A DNA stretch of 64,000 nt from Pythium myriotylum. Taxonomy: Eukaryota > Oomycota > Peronosporomycetes > Pythiales > Pythiaceae. Of the stretch, positions 53,244-64,000 are shown one piece after another. Both the position numbers and the translations under genes were made by a program. Below the pieces are notes generated by a model, which was given only the letters and a program-made list of their open reading frames with translations, ran no database searches and was not told the origin of the DNA. The first letter of the stretch is position 1; each line of letters begins with the position of its first letter. The DNA is taken from contig JALJCQ010000009.1 in assembly GCA_023091665.1 (NCBI GenBank), positions 1,302,001 to 1,366,000 on the forward strand, read 5' to 3'.

Positions 53244-56200
53244 ATGGGACGCGTCACCGTGCGCATTGACGACGCCGAGATCTCGGCCGTGGCTCTCTAT
53301 GCGCCGCTGCCGTGGCTCCAGCGCCTCGATGTGCTTCCCTTCGTCTTTCTCTACACTACCTCTGTCTATCTCTATCTGACGCGCGCTGAAGGCGACGTCG
53401 TGGCTGTGTTGCTGGCCGCCGTCACAGTCTTTTGCAATGCCCTCACGTTCTTACTCGGCGAGTGGAGCGTTGGCATGAGTGCCTGGCTCGGCTTCACCCC
53501 TGTGCAGCGGTTACGCCCTGATTTCGTTAAAGGTTTGTACGTCAAGGTCGAGCCGGCGCGTGCAATACTGCCGAAACAGATCTGCCAATGCGTGATCGTA
53601 CGTGGGGGAGTGGAAGAGAACGAGGTGAGCGGCGGGAATGAGGGGATAAATGGTCCTTGCTGACAAAATCTGTCGTGTACTAGAAGAGCGATGTCCCGCT
53701 GTTGTTCTTTTCGTATCAAAACCTCACGTTCTGCTTGTACGATGACCTAAAAGCCGTCAACGCTGGCCTCGCGACGTTCCGCCGACTGGATTTCCCGACT
53801 CAGCTGCCTCTCCAATGGTATCTTAGTGCAAAAGGCCTCAGCGAACCAGATGTCGAGCGCTCGCAGCTTAAGTGGGGGAAAAACGACTTCGATATACCAG
53901 TACCTCACTTCACTGCGCTGTTGAAAGAGCAGCTCGTTGCTCCATTCTTCGTCTTCCAGTTCTTCTGCATGCTCCTCTGGTGCCTGGATGAGTATGTGTA
54001 CTATTCATTGGTGACTCTCGCTATGCTGGTCATATTTGAGTGCACGGTCGTGAAACAACGCCAGCGCAACATGGAATTACTGAATGGCATGCGCCGTGCC
54101 CCCCAGCCTTTGTTTGTGTATCGGGCCAAACGATGGAGCGAAGTTATGAGTGATCAACTCGTTCCTGGAGATATCTGTTCTATTGGACAGAGACTTCCAG
54201 GAATAATAGTTCGTCCAGACGAAGATAAGCTGACGAGCGTCCCGTGTGATCTACTTGTTCTTCGAGGAAACTGCGTTGTAAACGAGTCCATGCTGACAGG
54301 TGAATCAGTGCCTCTACGAAAGGAAGCAATCACAATCGACAAAGACTCGGGAAATGGAAGTGAGGCAACGCTCTCGTTTGACGAAGGAACCTCTCAAATT
54401 CACAAGAACCACATACTCTTCGGAGGTACCAAGATTTTGCAACACTCCCTCCCGGACAGCGATCTGCAACGGGACACCGTGAAAATTCCAAATGCACCAG
54501 ACAAAGGCTGCCTTGTTTTTGTCTTGCGCACAGGCTTTGGAACAACCCAGGGAAGCTTGATGCGCACGATTCTGCACTCATCCCAACGCGTCACAGCAAA
54601 CACAAGCGAGGCAATGCGGTTCATTCTGCTACTCCTGATTTTTGCTGTTGCGGCGGCTGGTTTTGTACTAGAACAAGGTCTCAGCGATCCGTCGAGAAAC
54701 CGATTCAAGTTATTCCTTCACTGCGTCATGATCGTCACGTCCGTTGTCCCTCCTGAACTGCCAATGGAGCTGTCGCTAGCTGTGACAAACTCTTTGCTCG
54801 CGCTCGTACGGACCAACATCTACTGCACCGAACCATTTCGAATCCCTTTTGCTGGTCGTGTCGACGTTTGCTGTTTTGACAAAACTGGGACACTGACGAG
54901 TGATGAGCTGAAGTTGCACGGAGTTTCAGGTCTCACGATGGCAACTCCAAGCGATTCTGGTCACTTTGGCGGCCACCTCGATCTAATCTCTTCAGATCAG
55001 TTGCCACTGGATACGGAGCTGGTAATGGCCGGTTGCCAGTCGCTGGTGTACTTGAACGGACAGATTATGGGGGATCCGCTCGAGTTGACAGCCCTCCAGA
55101 GTGTTAAATGGACCTTCGCATTCGGCTCGAGAAGAACTGACGGAACGATAGTTGAGCCAACGTTCTTTTCAAAGAGCCGTGGAACTGTTCAGGCGCTACG
55201 CATTCTGCACCGTTATTCGTTCTCGTCGGATCTGAAGCGGATGTCGACAATTGCTACAGTTGTCAAAGGAGACAATGATGAAGTGGACGAGGTGCGAGTA
55301 CTTACAAAGGGTGCCCCTGAGGTCCTCGAACCTCTTTTCTCTAACAAGCCTACTCATTATACCCAAGTGTACCGTCATTTCGCTGCTAAGGGGTGTCGGG
55401 TGCTCGCCCTCGGGTACCGCAACCTCAAAACTGTATCAGAGGCTTCTGTTGCCGAGTTTGTGCGGAACCATCCGCGCGAACAAGTCGAGAGCGGACTCAC
55501 CTTTGTAGGCTTCTTGATACTCGACTGTCCATTGAAGGAAGACACGAAGCGAGTTATCCGCGATCTCGTCGTCTCCAAGCACAGCATCGTTGTAATCACT
55601 GGTGATAATGCACTCACGGCGTGTGAAGCTGCTCGTCAGATCGGACTGAACGGAGCAAACTCCAAGCGACCGTTGATCCTTCAGTCGACCAGTGAGGGCA
55701 ACATTGAGTGGCGAGGAATTGATGTCGACTCGGAAGATATTGTTCGGTTCAGTTTTGACTGCAGTGATGGCGAGAAGCTCAATCGAGATTATGACTTGTG
55801 TGTAACAGGGGAAGCATTGACACTGTTGCAGAAAGTTATCACACAGGAGAAGGATGACGAGTCGCTCGGATTTGACGCATACCAACAAGCTTTGACGGCG
55901 CTCAGCCCGTTCGTGAACGTGTTTGCTCGCACTTCACCCCAACAAAAGGAACATATAATCATGGCCCTCAACCGCGCTGGTAAAACAACTGCAATGTGCG
56001 GCGATGGCACCAACGACGTCGGTGCTCTCAAGAGGGCGCATGTTGGAATATCAATCGTTAACAATCCTGATGCCGAAAACTCACAGAGAACCCTCGCCGC
56101 TCAATTATCCAATGAGAAAAACAGTTCTGTGCAAGAGAGACTGCGTCAAATCCAGGACGAAGAAGAGCGCGCCAGTGCTGTTCGTCTTGGCGATGCGTCG

Positions 56201-57062
56201 ATTGCTTCCCCTTTTACGTCGAAACTATCGAGCATTCGTGTTGTCAAGCAGCTGATTCGGCAAGGACGGTGTACACTCGTCACAACGATCCAGATGTATA
56301 AAATCCTCGGCGTCAACTGCTTGATCACGGCTTATTATCTAAGTTCTCTCTACGTCCACGGAGTCAAGAACGGAGATCAACAGCTCACCGTCGTTGGGGT
56401 TGGTATTGTCAGATATTTTGACTCGTTCTTCGTTGCTAACTCGTGTTGTTGCGATTATTTAGCTGAGTGTCGCCATGTTCTTTCTGTTCTTATCTCGTGC
56501 GAAACCAGCGAAGCGCCTATCCACTCAAAGGCCTCCCTCGGGAGTATTTTGCGGGCCAGTTTTGTTCTCAATCCTCGGCCAATCGTTCATTCATTTGGCA
56601 TTCCTCGTGGTTGGGCTCCATGTTGCGCAGCCTTTCATCGACTATGCAGATCCTTCGATGCACCCGGACGGCAAATTCAGCCCAAACGTGGTCAACACAA
56701 TAATGTTCCTGCTCTCGGCTGTGATGCAACTGAACACGTTTGTCGCCAACTACAAGGGCAAGCCGTTCATGGAAAGTTTCTGGGAGCATAAGTTTTTGTG
56801 CCGAAGTGTGTTCGCCTCCTACGTCGTGCTGACTATAGCGGTATTCGAGTTGATGCCTTCGTTGAACGTATTGCTGGAACTCGCGCCATTTCCCAATAAC
56901 GAGGTAAGTAGCAGGGTTACTGTTTACATCAGTTTTATGTGATGGACTGATCGAGGACATTGGCAGATCGGGTATGTTGTCTTTCAACTAATGGTCGGCG
57001 ATACGTTGGCAGTACTGGGGCTCGAGAGAACGATCGATTACGTTACAGCGGATTGGTACTAG
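53244..57062 (+). CDS. ATP13A1: P5A-type ATPase (Spf1/ATP13A1/CATP-8 family)
   Basis: P5A-ATPases are ER membrane pumps that extract or dislocate mis-inserted transmembrane helices and affect ER Mn and sterol balance. Exons are 53244-53624, 53684-56398, 56463-56903 and 56967-57062, giving 1210 aa (yeast Spf1 and human ATP13A1 are close to 1200). Introns are 59, 64 and 63 bp; their removal is needed to restore the C-terminal helices. Motifs: the actuator TGES (332-335), the P5A-specific PPELP in M4 (483-487), the phosphorylation motif DKTGTLT with Asp526, the hinge GDGTNDVGALK (about 899) and the conserved CTEPFRIPFAG. The order of N-terminal helix pairs, A-domain, M3-M4, P/N-domains and C-terminal helices is complete. 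The start is AAAATGG. It ends 220 bp from the convergent gene at 57283. Confidence 0.95.
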
Positions 57063-57282
57063 AGGTATTATTATGAAAGAGATAATTGGACTGTGTCTGT
57101 TGCGGTCATCGATGCTGTGTGAATTGCGTCTTTCACTGACAGAGCACACGTCCACAGGATATGATGCCTTCTGGTCATTATCCCCTGCAACAGGAATCAT
57201 ATAAGGTCCCGGCACATCTCGAGACAATCACTGAACAAAATGGCAAGAAGTCTGATTTGCTCGGAACTAACAGAGTGATGGA

Positions 57283-59856
57283 TCAGTGTGCCCCACTATC
57301 GGCGGCCACAGCGTATTTGGAGCCTCGACTTGGGCGGAAGACCTGGGCGAGTCCTGAGGAAAAGCGCTGGTCACGGTCTTCGCCTCCGTAGTATGCTGCT
57401 GACCAGCTCAGCGTTGCGCCCTTGAGCTTGCTCCAGTGCGCATGGATCACTTGGTCAGCAACGTACACCACAGGTAGGTCGTTCACGATGTCTCCTGTAT
57501 CCATGAGCTCGAAGATCGTAACAGTCAGGTTAAACATATCGAGTACGCGCTTGGGCAGTACACGTGCCGCGAGGAATTGTGGAAGGTCGCGGTATCGGAA
57601 GAGCATGGTTGTCGCTGGGACGAATCCACAGGCCTCAAGTTGGCCACGCGTGGAGAGCACGTTGCCTCCTGGCAAGCGCACGTAGATCTCGGTGCTACTA
57701 TCGTACATGTCAGTGCTCTGGGAGCGGTCGTCGAGGAAGCGCGTGAACGAGTTGAGGGATTCTTTCCTTACAAGACCCGACTTCGAGTTCTGTTTATGAA
57801 GCTCACGCAGGATGTTCTCGTCGCGGGTTATGGCTTGTAACATTGTTTGAATGACCCACCCAGTCATGGCTGCTGCTCCGATGATGATGAGTAGCATGAG
57901 GCTGTAATTCTGCAGAGATGCCTGAGCCGCACACACGAAAGACCCCCGGCAGCCCGAGAACTTCGTAACCTCAGCAGCGGCCAATGTGTGCATCCCTGAA
58001 GCCAGCATCGTGCGCACGGATGCTGCGATCGAATCAGACCAAGTCAGAAGGTAGAGGATGAGTGAAGCGACGAAGCCCACGACGTGAGCAAAGCTCGGCT
58101 CCATCTCCTGCATCTTGAGATCACCTGCGCGGGCGAAGAGAATGTTGATGGAGAGGACGACTACAAGCGTGCCGCAGCCTGTGGCACGCAGGACAGCCTG
58201 ACGCGTATCAGCTCCTACGAGGAGGTCAACCGTGAGTTGTTTGCGCCACTGAAAGATGCCCACTAGTAGCTGGGCTGCAAGGATGAAGTTGTAGCTGCTG
58301 CGCACGACCTTTGCAATAGTGCATGATGTCGTAGCATTGGCAAACTTCGACCACGGGGACACAATTGCACTGTGGATGCTATACCAACCGCGTACACTTG
58401 TGAGGTAGGCCGTGACAACGAGCGCTAAAATCTGCATGCTAATAAGCAGCCGCAGGCTGAAGGTGCCGTCCACAGTCACTTCATTGACCTTGTGATTGAT
58501 AAAGTTGTGACGCAGCGCCTGACCAGCCGCTGTGTCTTGTACCGTCCACTCGGAGAGCCACAGCTGTGTGAACAAGAGAGAGCTGCACTCGCCCGCGACG
58601 GTGCACTGGATCATTCGCCACGGAGCAGGGTACGAGTACTGCCTCTGCGGGCCGTCCGCAAGCAAGTTGGCTGTGGCTCCAGACGCGCCGATGGCCGAAT
58701 AGGCGCAACCGAAAGTATCGCGAGACCCTCCGAACAGATTAAATGAGTCGCACTTTTCGCTCACAAGCAAGCGTGTTGAGTAGACTGAGACGAGGCGTAT
58801 GTAGTCCAGCCGAGACTGGGTCGCTGCGTACCGGTCCTTGCGTGTGGTGTAGAAGCACGTGCTCATGACGGGCATGAGCGATTCGTCAACGAGCGACACG
58901 ATGAGCATCGCTCCGGGAATTCGCGCGGGGTTAAGCTCGCCCATGGTGTCTGGACTGAAGAACTCGGTCGACTGCAGCCGCAATCGCAGGTGCGTCGCCC
59001 TGCCCTGGATGCAGGATGCATCCACGCCAGTCCACGCGGCATCCTGGGCACTCACCAAAGCCTCGATCTGCACGGAGCCTTCGTCGTCCACGCCTCCAAA
59101 GCAAAGACTACGGTCCTTAGACAAACTGAGAATTGCTGTGCTTACCGAAAGCACTGTGGCCGCGTCACCAGTCGTTTGGTTGACGACGACGGCGCGAGCA
59201 GCCGTGAAGGCATCGTTCGGCACCGCGCGTAGGAGATCTGTCGTCACTGTGGGCGTCGCCGATCCAAAGAGAGCCTTCTGGAGGTCTCGGCACTCGACCT
59301 TGCGAGGCAACAGCACCTGGTAGTGGTCGGTTTCGCGAGCATAGTACGAGACCTGCTCGTACCGATCGCCATGGCCGTCACCGAACACGCTCTGCGGAAC
59401 GATCACAGCCTGAAGGAAAAGAGGCCAGAGGCCCATAGCCGCAATCGCAAATAACGCGAGCAGTCGGAGGCCGCCGCAAGCGACAAAAGCAGTGGCGACG
59501 GGGCCAGACACGGGTTGTGGTCTGTGGGCAGACGCGTCGATGGTCTGGTTCATTGGCTTCGACTTGCGCTTGGTCGGGCTCGAGAGATCGGAGAGTTCGG
59601 CTTCGATCGGTGGGGGCATCCCTGAAGGGATGAGAGAAGCTCTGGATCTTGAGGTTGCGGCTGGTGAGTAGTGGCACTCCGATTGCAGAGTGCAAGACTC
59701 GCAGAACGAGTCTGCCCCAGCGTTGATAGGTCGAGGACGAACCCCAAAACCTCTCTGGGGCCAGAGGCAGTCGAGTACGATCCTCCACACAATCGAAACT
59801 TCGAACAGCGATGTGCAGAGCTCACGAGGTCTGGCAGTATGCGACGGGTACATCAT
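57283..59856 (-). CDS. Large multi-pass membrane protein, unknown function
   Basis: A single open frame of 857 codons. I do not recognise the family. Visible parts are a Pro/Ser-rich polar N-terminus, a first helix at about 123-150 (LLALFAIAAMGLWPLF), a region of about 320 residues with several Cys that is probably lumenal or extracellular, a cluster of about six helices from about residue 480 to 690, and a soluble C-terminal tail of about 160 residues. In-frame ATGs at 59856, 59853, 59619 (MPPPIEAEL) and 59553 (MNQTIDAS) are all possible starts. The stretch before 59619 looks less constrained, so 59619 may be the true start. No intron is needed. It lies upstream of, and in the same direction as, nothing obviously related; the two tandem genes to its right belong to another membrane family. 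Confidence 0.65.
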   Translation of the reverse strand: MMYPSHTARPRELCTSLFEVSIVWRIVLDCLWPQRGFGVRPRPINAGADSFCESCTLQSECHYSPAATSRSRASLIPSGMPPPIEAELSDLSSPTKRKSKPMNQTIDASAHRPQPVSGPVATAFVACGGLRLLALFAIAAMGLWPLFLQAVIVPQSVFGDGHGDRYEQVSYYARETDHYQVLLPRKVECRDLQKALFGSATPTVTTDLLRAVPNDAFTAARAVVVNQTTGDAATVLSVSTAILSLSKDRSLCFGGVDDEGSVQIEALVSAQDAAWTGVDASCIQGRATHLRLRLQSTEFFSPDTMGELNPARIPGAMLIVSLVDESLMPVMSTCFYTTRKDRYAATQSRLDYIRLVSVYSTRLLVSEKCDSFNLFGGSRDTFGCAYSAIGASGATANLLADGPQRQYSYPAPWRMIQCTVAGECSSLLFTQLWLSEWTVQDTAAGQALRHNFINHKVNEVTVDGTFSLRLLISMQILALVVTAYLTSVRGWYSIHSAIVSPWSKFANATTSCTIAKVVRSSYNFILAAQLLVGIFQWRKQLTVDLLVGADTRQAVLRATGCGTLVVVLSINILFARAGDLKMQEMEPSFAHVVGFVASLILYLLTWSDSIAASVRTMLASGMHTLAAAEVTKFSGCRGSFVCAAQASLQNYSLMLLIIIGAAAMTGWVIQTMLQAITRDENILRELHKQNSKSGLVRKESLNSFTRFLDDRSQSTDMYDSSTEIYVRLPGGNVLSTRGQLEACGFVPATTMLFRYRDLPQFLAARVLPKRVLDMFNLTVTIFELMDTGDIVNDLPVVYVADQVIHAHWSKLKGATLSWSAAYYGGEDRDQRFSSGLAQVFRPSRGSKYAVAADSGAH

Positions 59857-60074
59857 CGCAGGGCCGACGTTCTGACCGGAGGTTTCATCAGCTTAGCCGT
59901 ACAGTCCAATCCCTATTCGATGCACCTGAAAAAGTCCAATAATAGCCGACCCACAGTAATGACCTGAGTGACAGAGACAACTTCAACATCCGAGTCGGCC
60001 AGCCAATGAATGCGAAGACGTGAATCGTGATGTACAAGGTGAGATCATGTGTCCCTCTGAGTTCACCGCGTTCT

Positions 60075-61786
60075 TCATGGGGCCGCTAGCCACTTGAACT
60101 GGAAGCTGTAGTCGTTGCCTGTTGAGAGCGTAGTCAACGGTTCGTTTCTTGTAAGACGACGACGAACGAGAGTTCCTACCGTTGTGTTCCAGCGACATTT
60201 GGACAACAAAGAAGACCCAGAGAACGAGCAGTGCCTGGACCAACCTCCACTCTTTGGCCAGTGTGAACGCGAGCTATTTGAATGTGGAAATGCGAGCGAC
60301 ACGCTTGAGGACCGCAATCAGGACCAGGAACGATAACAGCTCGGAAAGGGCGTACTTGGCCACAAGTCCGATAGTTGTGTTGAGCTGCTCGTTCGTCATG
60401 TATCGGAGCTGCAAGTAGTACCTGCGGTTCGGAAGCCGTGACATTGCTGTCAAGTACACGGCTACGATACAGAGGCCATTAAAAACTTTATGGAGAGGGC
60501 GTCCGATATCGAGTTCAAGCGTACCGTAGACGAGGGCGATGATGAGCTCGGTGAACTCGACGAGCACGTAAAACTCGACCATATAGAGTACTCGCTGAGT
60601 GAGCTGAACGCCCTTAACGCGCATGCGATTGGTCGACGAGAGTGCTGGCTCCTTCAGAGGCTCATCGTGCTTCCGTGCGGTGGATCCAACGCGGATGATC
60701 TGAACAGTCGAACTGCGCGACAACAGGCTCGCAAATGCGGAGAGGCGTCGGGGTGCGGCTGCAGTTTTGGGGCTCTCGATGTGGCTCACCAGCTCAGGAT
60801 GGGCAAGAAGAGTTGCGCATGCTTCTCGGAGGGGATCCTGCAGATGCTCACTACACGTTTGCGTGGAATGATCAGCGACGCTTATGCGGTGAGCTAGTCG
60901 ATCGATGCGCGCCATTACGATAACGACCTCGCCGACTGCGACTGCTCCTTGGAGAAAGTCCACAGCCATTGCGACCAAAAAGGTGCCGATGCTTGTCGAG
61001 GCTTGCATTGCGCTTGAAAGGAACAGAGCGTGGAAGACGTCGACGCTGAAGACGATGTAGACGGACGCGAGGTCTCTCACTCGCTGCACACCGTGGAAAG
61101 CCCAATTGCGAAGCGCCAGCTTGAGCAAAGGCATAACCATAGCAACCGCAGTCTGGCCTTTCCCGTTGAGAACGCTGAAGGCGTAGCTGAGCACAGGGTA
61201 CACAAGAATCATTGCGACCTGACTGGTAAACAACCAAAGAAACTGAATGAGATCTTGCCGCACTGAAGTGTTGTACCGAAGCGGTTGCTTCCACAGTGTC
61301 CACAGCGCCACGCTCAGCTGCGTCATCCAAAACGGTGACACCGCTTGGAATGTGAACGGCATCGGAAAGCCCACGAGCAGGCCCAGCAAGAACATTATGA
61401 GCGTCGTTCCGATCGAGACGCAAAGAGTCACGAAGAAAGCACGGATCTTCGGCAGAGGCAGCGTGGGAGACGCGTGATGGAACTCGATGATCACCGTGCT
61501 TGTAATGATCAGCGACGATAAAACATCTTGACCAGTACGTGATGCCTTGATGATACACACCGAGATTGGGAACTTGAAGCGGGAGCGCATCCGTGCCAGC
61601 GATCGCGAGCAGGCATGGGATGGGTGTGGTGACAAGCAAAGCCAAGATATGGAGAAAGCTGACACTCTCCGAGTACTGGAGTAGATTTTGAAGGCGATCG
61701 AGCGAGTACTGACCACGCAACTCGACCTGTAGCGAGTCCCATGCGCGGATAGACGCTCGGAGTGAGCTCGGAATCGCTGGTGGCAT
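60075..61786 (-). pseudogene. Multi-pass membrane family, copy A (interrupted)
   Basis: Paralogue of the gene at 62033-63797. It starts at an ATG (MPPAIPSSLRA) and shares the blocks YSLDRL, DALPL, LGVYHQG, TVIIEF, FSVDVFHALFLS, LVEFTE and MSRLPNR with its neighbour. Two introns are supported by the paralogue: 60462-60524 (63 bp, in frame without a stop) and 60119-60179 (61 bp). After removing them two lesions remain. One is a frameshift at 61519-61520, where two bases are missing relative to the paralogue between CF and SSL. The other is an amber codon at 60274-60276 where the paralogue has Gln (LKQLAF). Past these the frame continues to GNDYSFQF and a TGA. About ten helices are predicted by eye with a polar loop in the middle. 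It is most likely a pseudogene; the frameshift alone could be a base-calling error beside an A run. Function unknown. Confidence 0.72.
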
Positions 61787-62032
61787 TCGTCAAAGCTATC
61801 AGCAAGGCGCTTTTCTGGCAGAGCACCTTCGCTGGAGGGGGTTCCTCGTGATTTTTGTGCGATCTATATTAAGGTATCGGGTCGAGAGATTCGTTCGACC
61901 TGCAGGAGAGAGCATCACGCGGTCAACATTTGGCTTGTTTGTTTCTGTGATGACCAATCTGAGATGTGCCGTTTTCCCGTCATCTCCATGTTGAAGTTAC
62001 GGCTTGTTTATGCACAACCGCAGAAAAGCGTG
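61787..62032. other. Short intergenic spacer between the two paralogues
   Basis: About 250 bp that should hold the promoter of copy A and the 3' end of copy B. An AT-rich patch (TCTATATTAAGG on the + strand) lies near 61863. Nothing else is evident. Confidence 0.5.
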
Positions 62033-63797
62033 CTACACCCTTGGGTGATTGAGCCATGCAAAGTGAAAGGTGTAGTCGTTGCCTAGAGAGACAACAAAGT
62101 CAGAGAGACAATATGTCGGTGCAGAACTCCCATCCTCACCAAAGTGGTCCAGGGATAGCTGGATGACAAAGAACACCCATAGTACGAGCAGCGCCTGCAC
62201 GAGCACCCACTGTTTCTCAAGGGCGAAGGCAAGCTGCTTGAGCGTCGAGAAGTAAACCAGCCGGTCAAGGGCGTAGCTGAGCATGACGAACGAGAGCAAC
62301 TCGAGGCTGGCGAACTTTGCGACGGCGCCGACCGTCCTTTGGAGCTGGGCGTCCGTCATCTCACGCAATTGCACGTAGTATGCACGATTCGGCAGTCTAG
62401 ACATGACCATTAAGTACACGGCTGCTCCAGTGTCAAATGGCCGCCGTCAATCATCAGTTCAAGAGCTGTGTAGCAGGTTTTTACTGACCGTAAACCACAG
62501 CGACGATAAACTCGGTGAACTCGACGAGCATATAAAACTCCACCATGTGGAGCAGCCGAAGGGTGAGCCGCACGTACTCGACTCGCACACGTTCGTCCGC
62601 GACCGGGATGCCGATCGAGCCACTCGGTGATGGATGATGTGGCACGACGACGCGAGAGCGGACGACCGGTTCGAACTGCATCGACGCGAATCCTGACGAC
62701 CGCCGACGCGAGAGCGAACGGATGATTATATCAATCAACGCGTGCTCATTCTGACGACGCTGGTGCTTCGGAAGAGCCACATCTGCGTGCTCTCGAACGT
62801 GCTGGTTCTCGATGGCAAGTGCGCTCGCAACACAAATGACACTCGATGAGAGGTTCTTCACAGTTCGCCTTGGTGTCCGATTGGATTTGTTAATTCGGTC
62901 AGCCAGTTGGCGAAGCCGCTTGGCGATGATGAAGACCTCGAAGACGGCGACGCCATTCTGCACAACGTCCACGACCGTCGCCACGAGGAATGTGCCAATG
63001 CCTGTAGAAAGCTGCATGGCGCAGGAGAGGAAGAGCGCGTGAAAGACATCGACGCTAAATACAACATAGACCGGCGTAAGGTCTTCGGCGCGGGCAGCTC
63101 CAAAGCCAGCCCAGTTTCGCAGCGCGAGCTTTAGCATGGGCATCGACATGGTGATGGCAGTCTGACTTGTTCCGCTGAGGATGCTGAAGACGTAGCTGAT
63201 CAGCGGGTAGACGAGAATCATCGCAAACTGACTCAAGAAGAGAGCGACGAACTGGAAAAAGTCTGCTCTCGCGGTCGAACTGGAACGAAGCGCCGCCATC
63301 CACATCGCCAACAACGCGGCTGCAAGCTGGGTGATCCAGAATGGAGCCACTGCCTGGAACAAGAATGGCACCGGAAAGCCTACAAAAACTCCGAGTAGAA
63401 ACATCGTCAGCGTTGTGCCGACAGTGACGCACAGCGTCGCTAAGAAGAACTGCGCTCTACCCATGGGTAGCAGCACAGATGAGTGATAGAACTCGATGAT
63501 GACAGTGCCAGTCACGATAACTGACGAGAAGAAACAGCGAGCCCAGTAGCTAAGTCCTTGGTGGTAGACACCGAGACCGGGCACTCGGAGAGGGAGTGCA
63601 TCTGCACCTATAATCGAAAGGAGACATGGCATCGGAGTAACGACGAGCACAGAAGCGACATGAAACCAACGGACGCCCTGCGAGTACTTGACGAGAGCGT
63701 GAAGTCGATCGAGCGAGTACTAACCATGGAGCTCGACCTGCAGCGCTTGCCACAAGCGCAGCGGCGCATGGAGCGCGTGGGGAATACCCGCGGGCAT
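62033..63797 (-). pseudogene. Multi-pass membrane family, copy B (early amber codon)
   Basis: Exons are 63797-62489, 62421-62140 and 62082-62033, with introns of 67 bp (62422-62488, GTCAGT...GAGCAG) and 57 bp (62083-62139, GTGAGG...CTCTAG) at the same places as in copy A. This gives 546 codons. Codon 26 is TAG (63720-63722), where copy A has CAG (VELRGQYSLDRL). The reading frame resumes with strong similarity straight after it, so the site was once coding. An internal start at Met56 (63630-63632) would lose most of the first helix. The rest is open and well conserved: about seven helices, a polar loop of about 110 residues rich in Arg and Ser, then three more helices ending in NDYTFHFAWL. It is either a recent pseudogene, a polymorphic null allele or a shortened protein. 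Function unknown. Confidence 0.6.
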
Positions 63798-63966
63798 TTC
63801 CAAGAGAGAGGCAAGGTTTGCTATAAAGTTGTAGTCACAAAGTGGGAACCGTGGTGACCAGACCGCATCACATCGACATCTCCAAGGCTATTTCTGTCAG
63901 TGACCCAGACACCTTCTGTTGACAGGACCTGTGGGGTACTTACTCCGAATCTAATTTAGCCATACT

Positions 63967-63991
63967 CGCGAACACCAGCGAGGTGTTCGCG
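63967..63991. repeat. Perfect inverted repeat at the window end
   Basis: CGCGAACACC and its exact reverse complement are separated by AGCGA, followed directly by a GT run that reaches the edge of the window. It could form a 10-bp hairpin. Context to the right is missing. Confidence 0.7.
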
Positions 63992-64000
63992 TGTGTGTGT

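Noticed and set aside
60119..60179. A second frameshift in paralogue A near its C-terminus
   Set aside because: A 61-bp GT-AG intron, matched by a 57-bp intron at the same site in paralogue B, explains the change of frame.
60274..63722. Reassignment of TAG to Gln in this organism
   Set aside because: DIM1, the P5A-ATPase and paralogue B all end naturally at TAG at the position expected for their families.
63609..63740. An intron hiding the amber codon of paralogue B (donor GTTAGT)
   Set aside because: The sequence following the amber codon is conserved as protein with paralogue A (YSLDRL...YS...VTPxPCLL), and no acceptor gives a product matching the paralogue without deleting this coding block.

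Overview
The window looks like nuclear DNA of an oomycete (stramenopile), most likely a Phytophthora relative. The protein genes are eukaryotic. They carry very short GT-AG introns of 57-71 bp, several with CTAAC or CTGAC branch-point-like motifs, and they are tightly packed in convergent and divergent pairs. The taxon is an inference from gene style and family content; nothing in the sequence names a species.

Region 1 (1-40680) is a head-to-tail tandem array of 23 units of about 1.7 kb. It enters from beyond the left edge and ends at a run of 21 C. A standard unit holds two glycine tRNA genes on the minus strand, tRNA-Gly(UCC) and tRNA-Gly(CCC), about 0.4 kb apart. The rest of the unit is non-coding spacer with a TGTCTC microsatellite, a GCCAGC microsatellite and a G-rich 20-bp minisatellite, all varying in copy number between units. 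I count 49 tRNA-Gly genes: 22 UCC, 23 CCC and 4 chimeras. The chimeras join the CCC body to the UCC 5' end, which leaves an A6-C67 mismatch in the acceptor stem. One unit has lost the segment between its two tRNA genes, while two others have gained one or three extra copies of it. The tRNA genes themselves have therefore served as recombination sites.

Region 2 (40681-43164) is AT-richer, gene-free DNA with a small 3 x 19 bp repeat and a weak tRNA-like relic.

Region 3 (43165-57062) has three conserved housekeeping genes. DIM1 (18S rRNA dimethyladenosine transferase, + strand, four exons) faces an RME-8/DNAJC13-like endosomal protein (- strand, about 2484 aa, no recognisable J domain). A 1.2-kb divergent intergenic region separates the latter from a P5A-type ATPase (ATP13A1/Spf1 family, + strand, four exons), which acts in the ER.

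Region 4 (57283-63797) lies wholly on the minus strand. It holds an unrecognised large multi-pass membrane protein and two tandem paralogues of a roughly ten-helix membrane family. Both paralogues are interrupted. Each has an amber codon where the other has Gln, and one also has a frameshift, so both look like decaying copies. The window ends in a perfect inverted repeat and a GT run.
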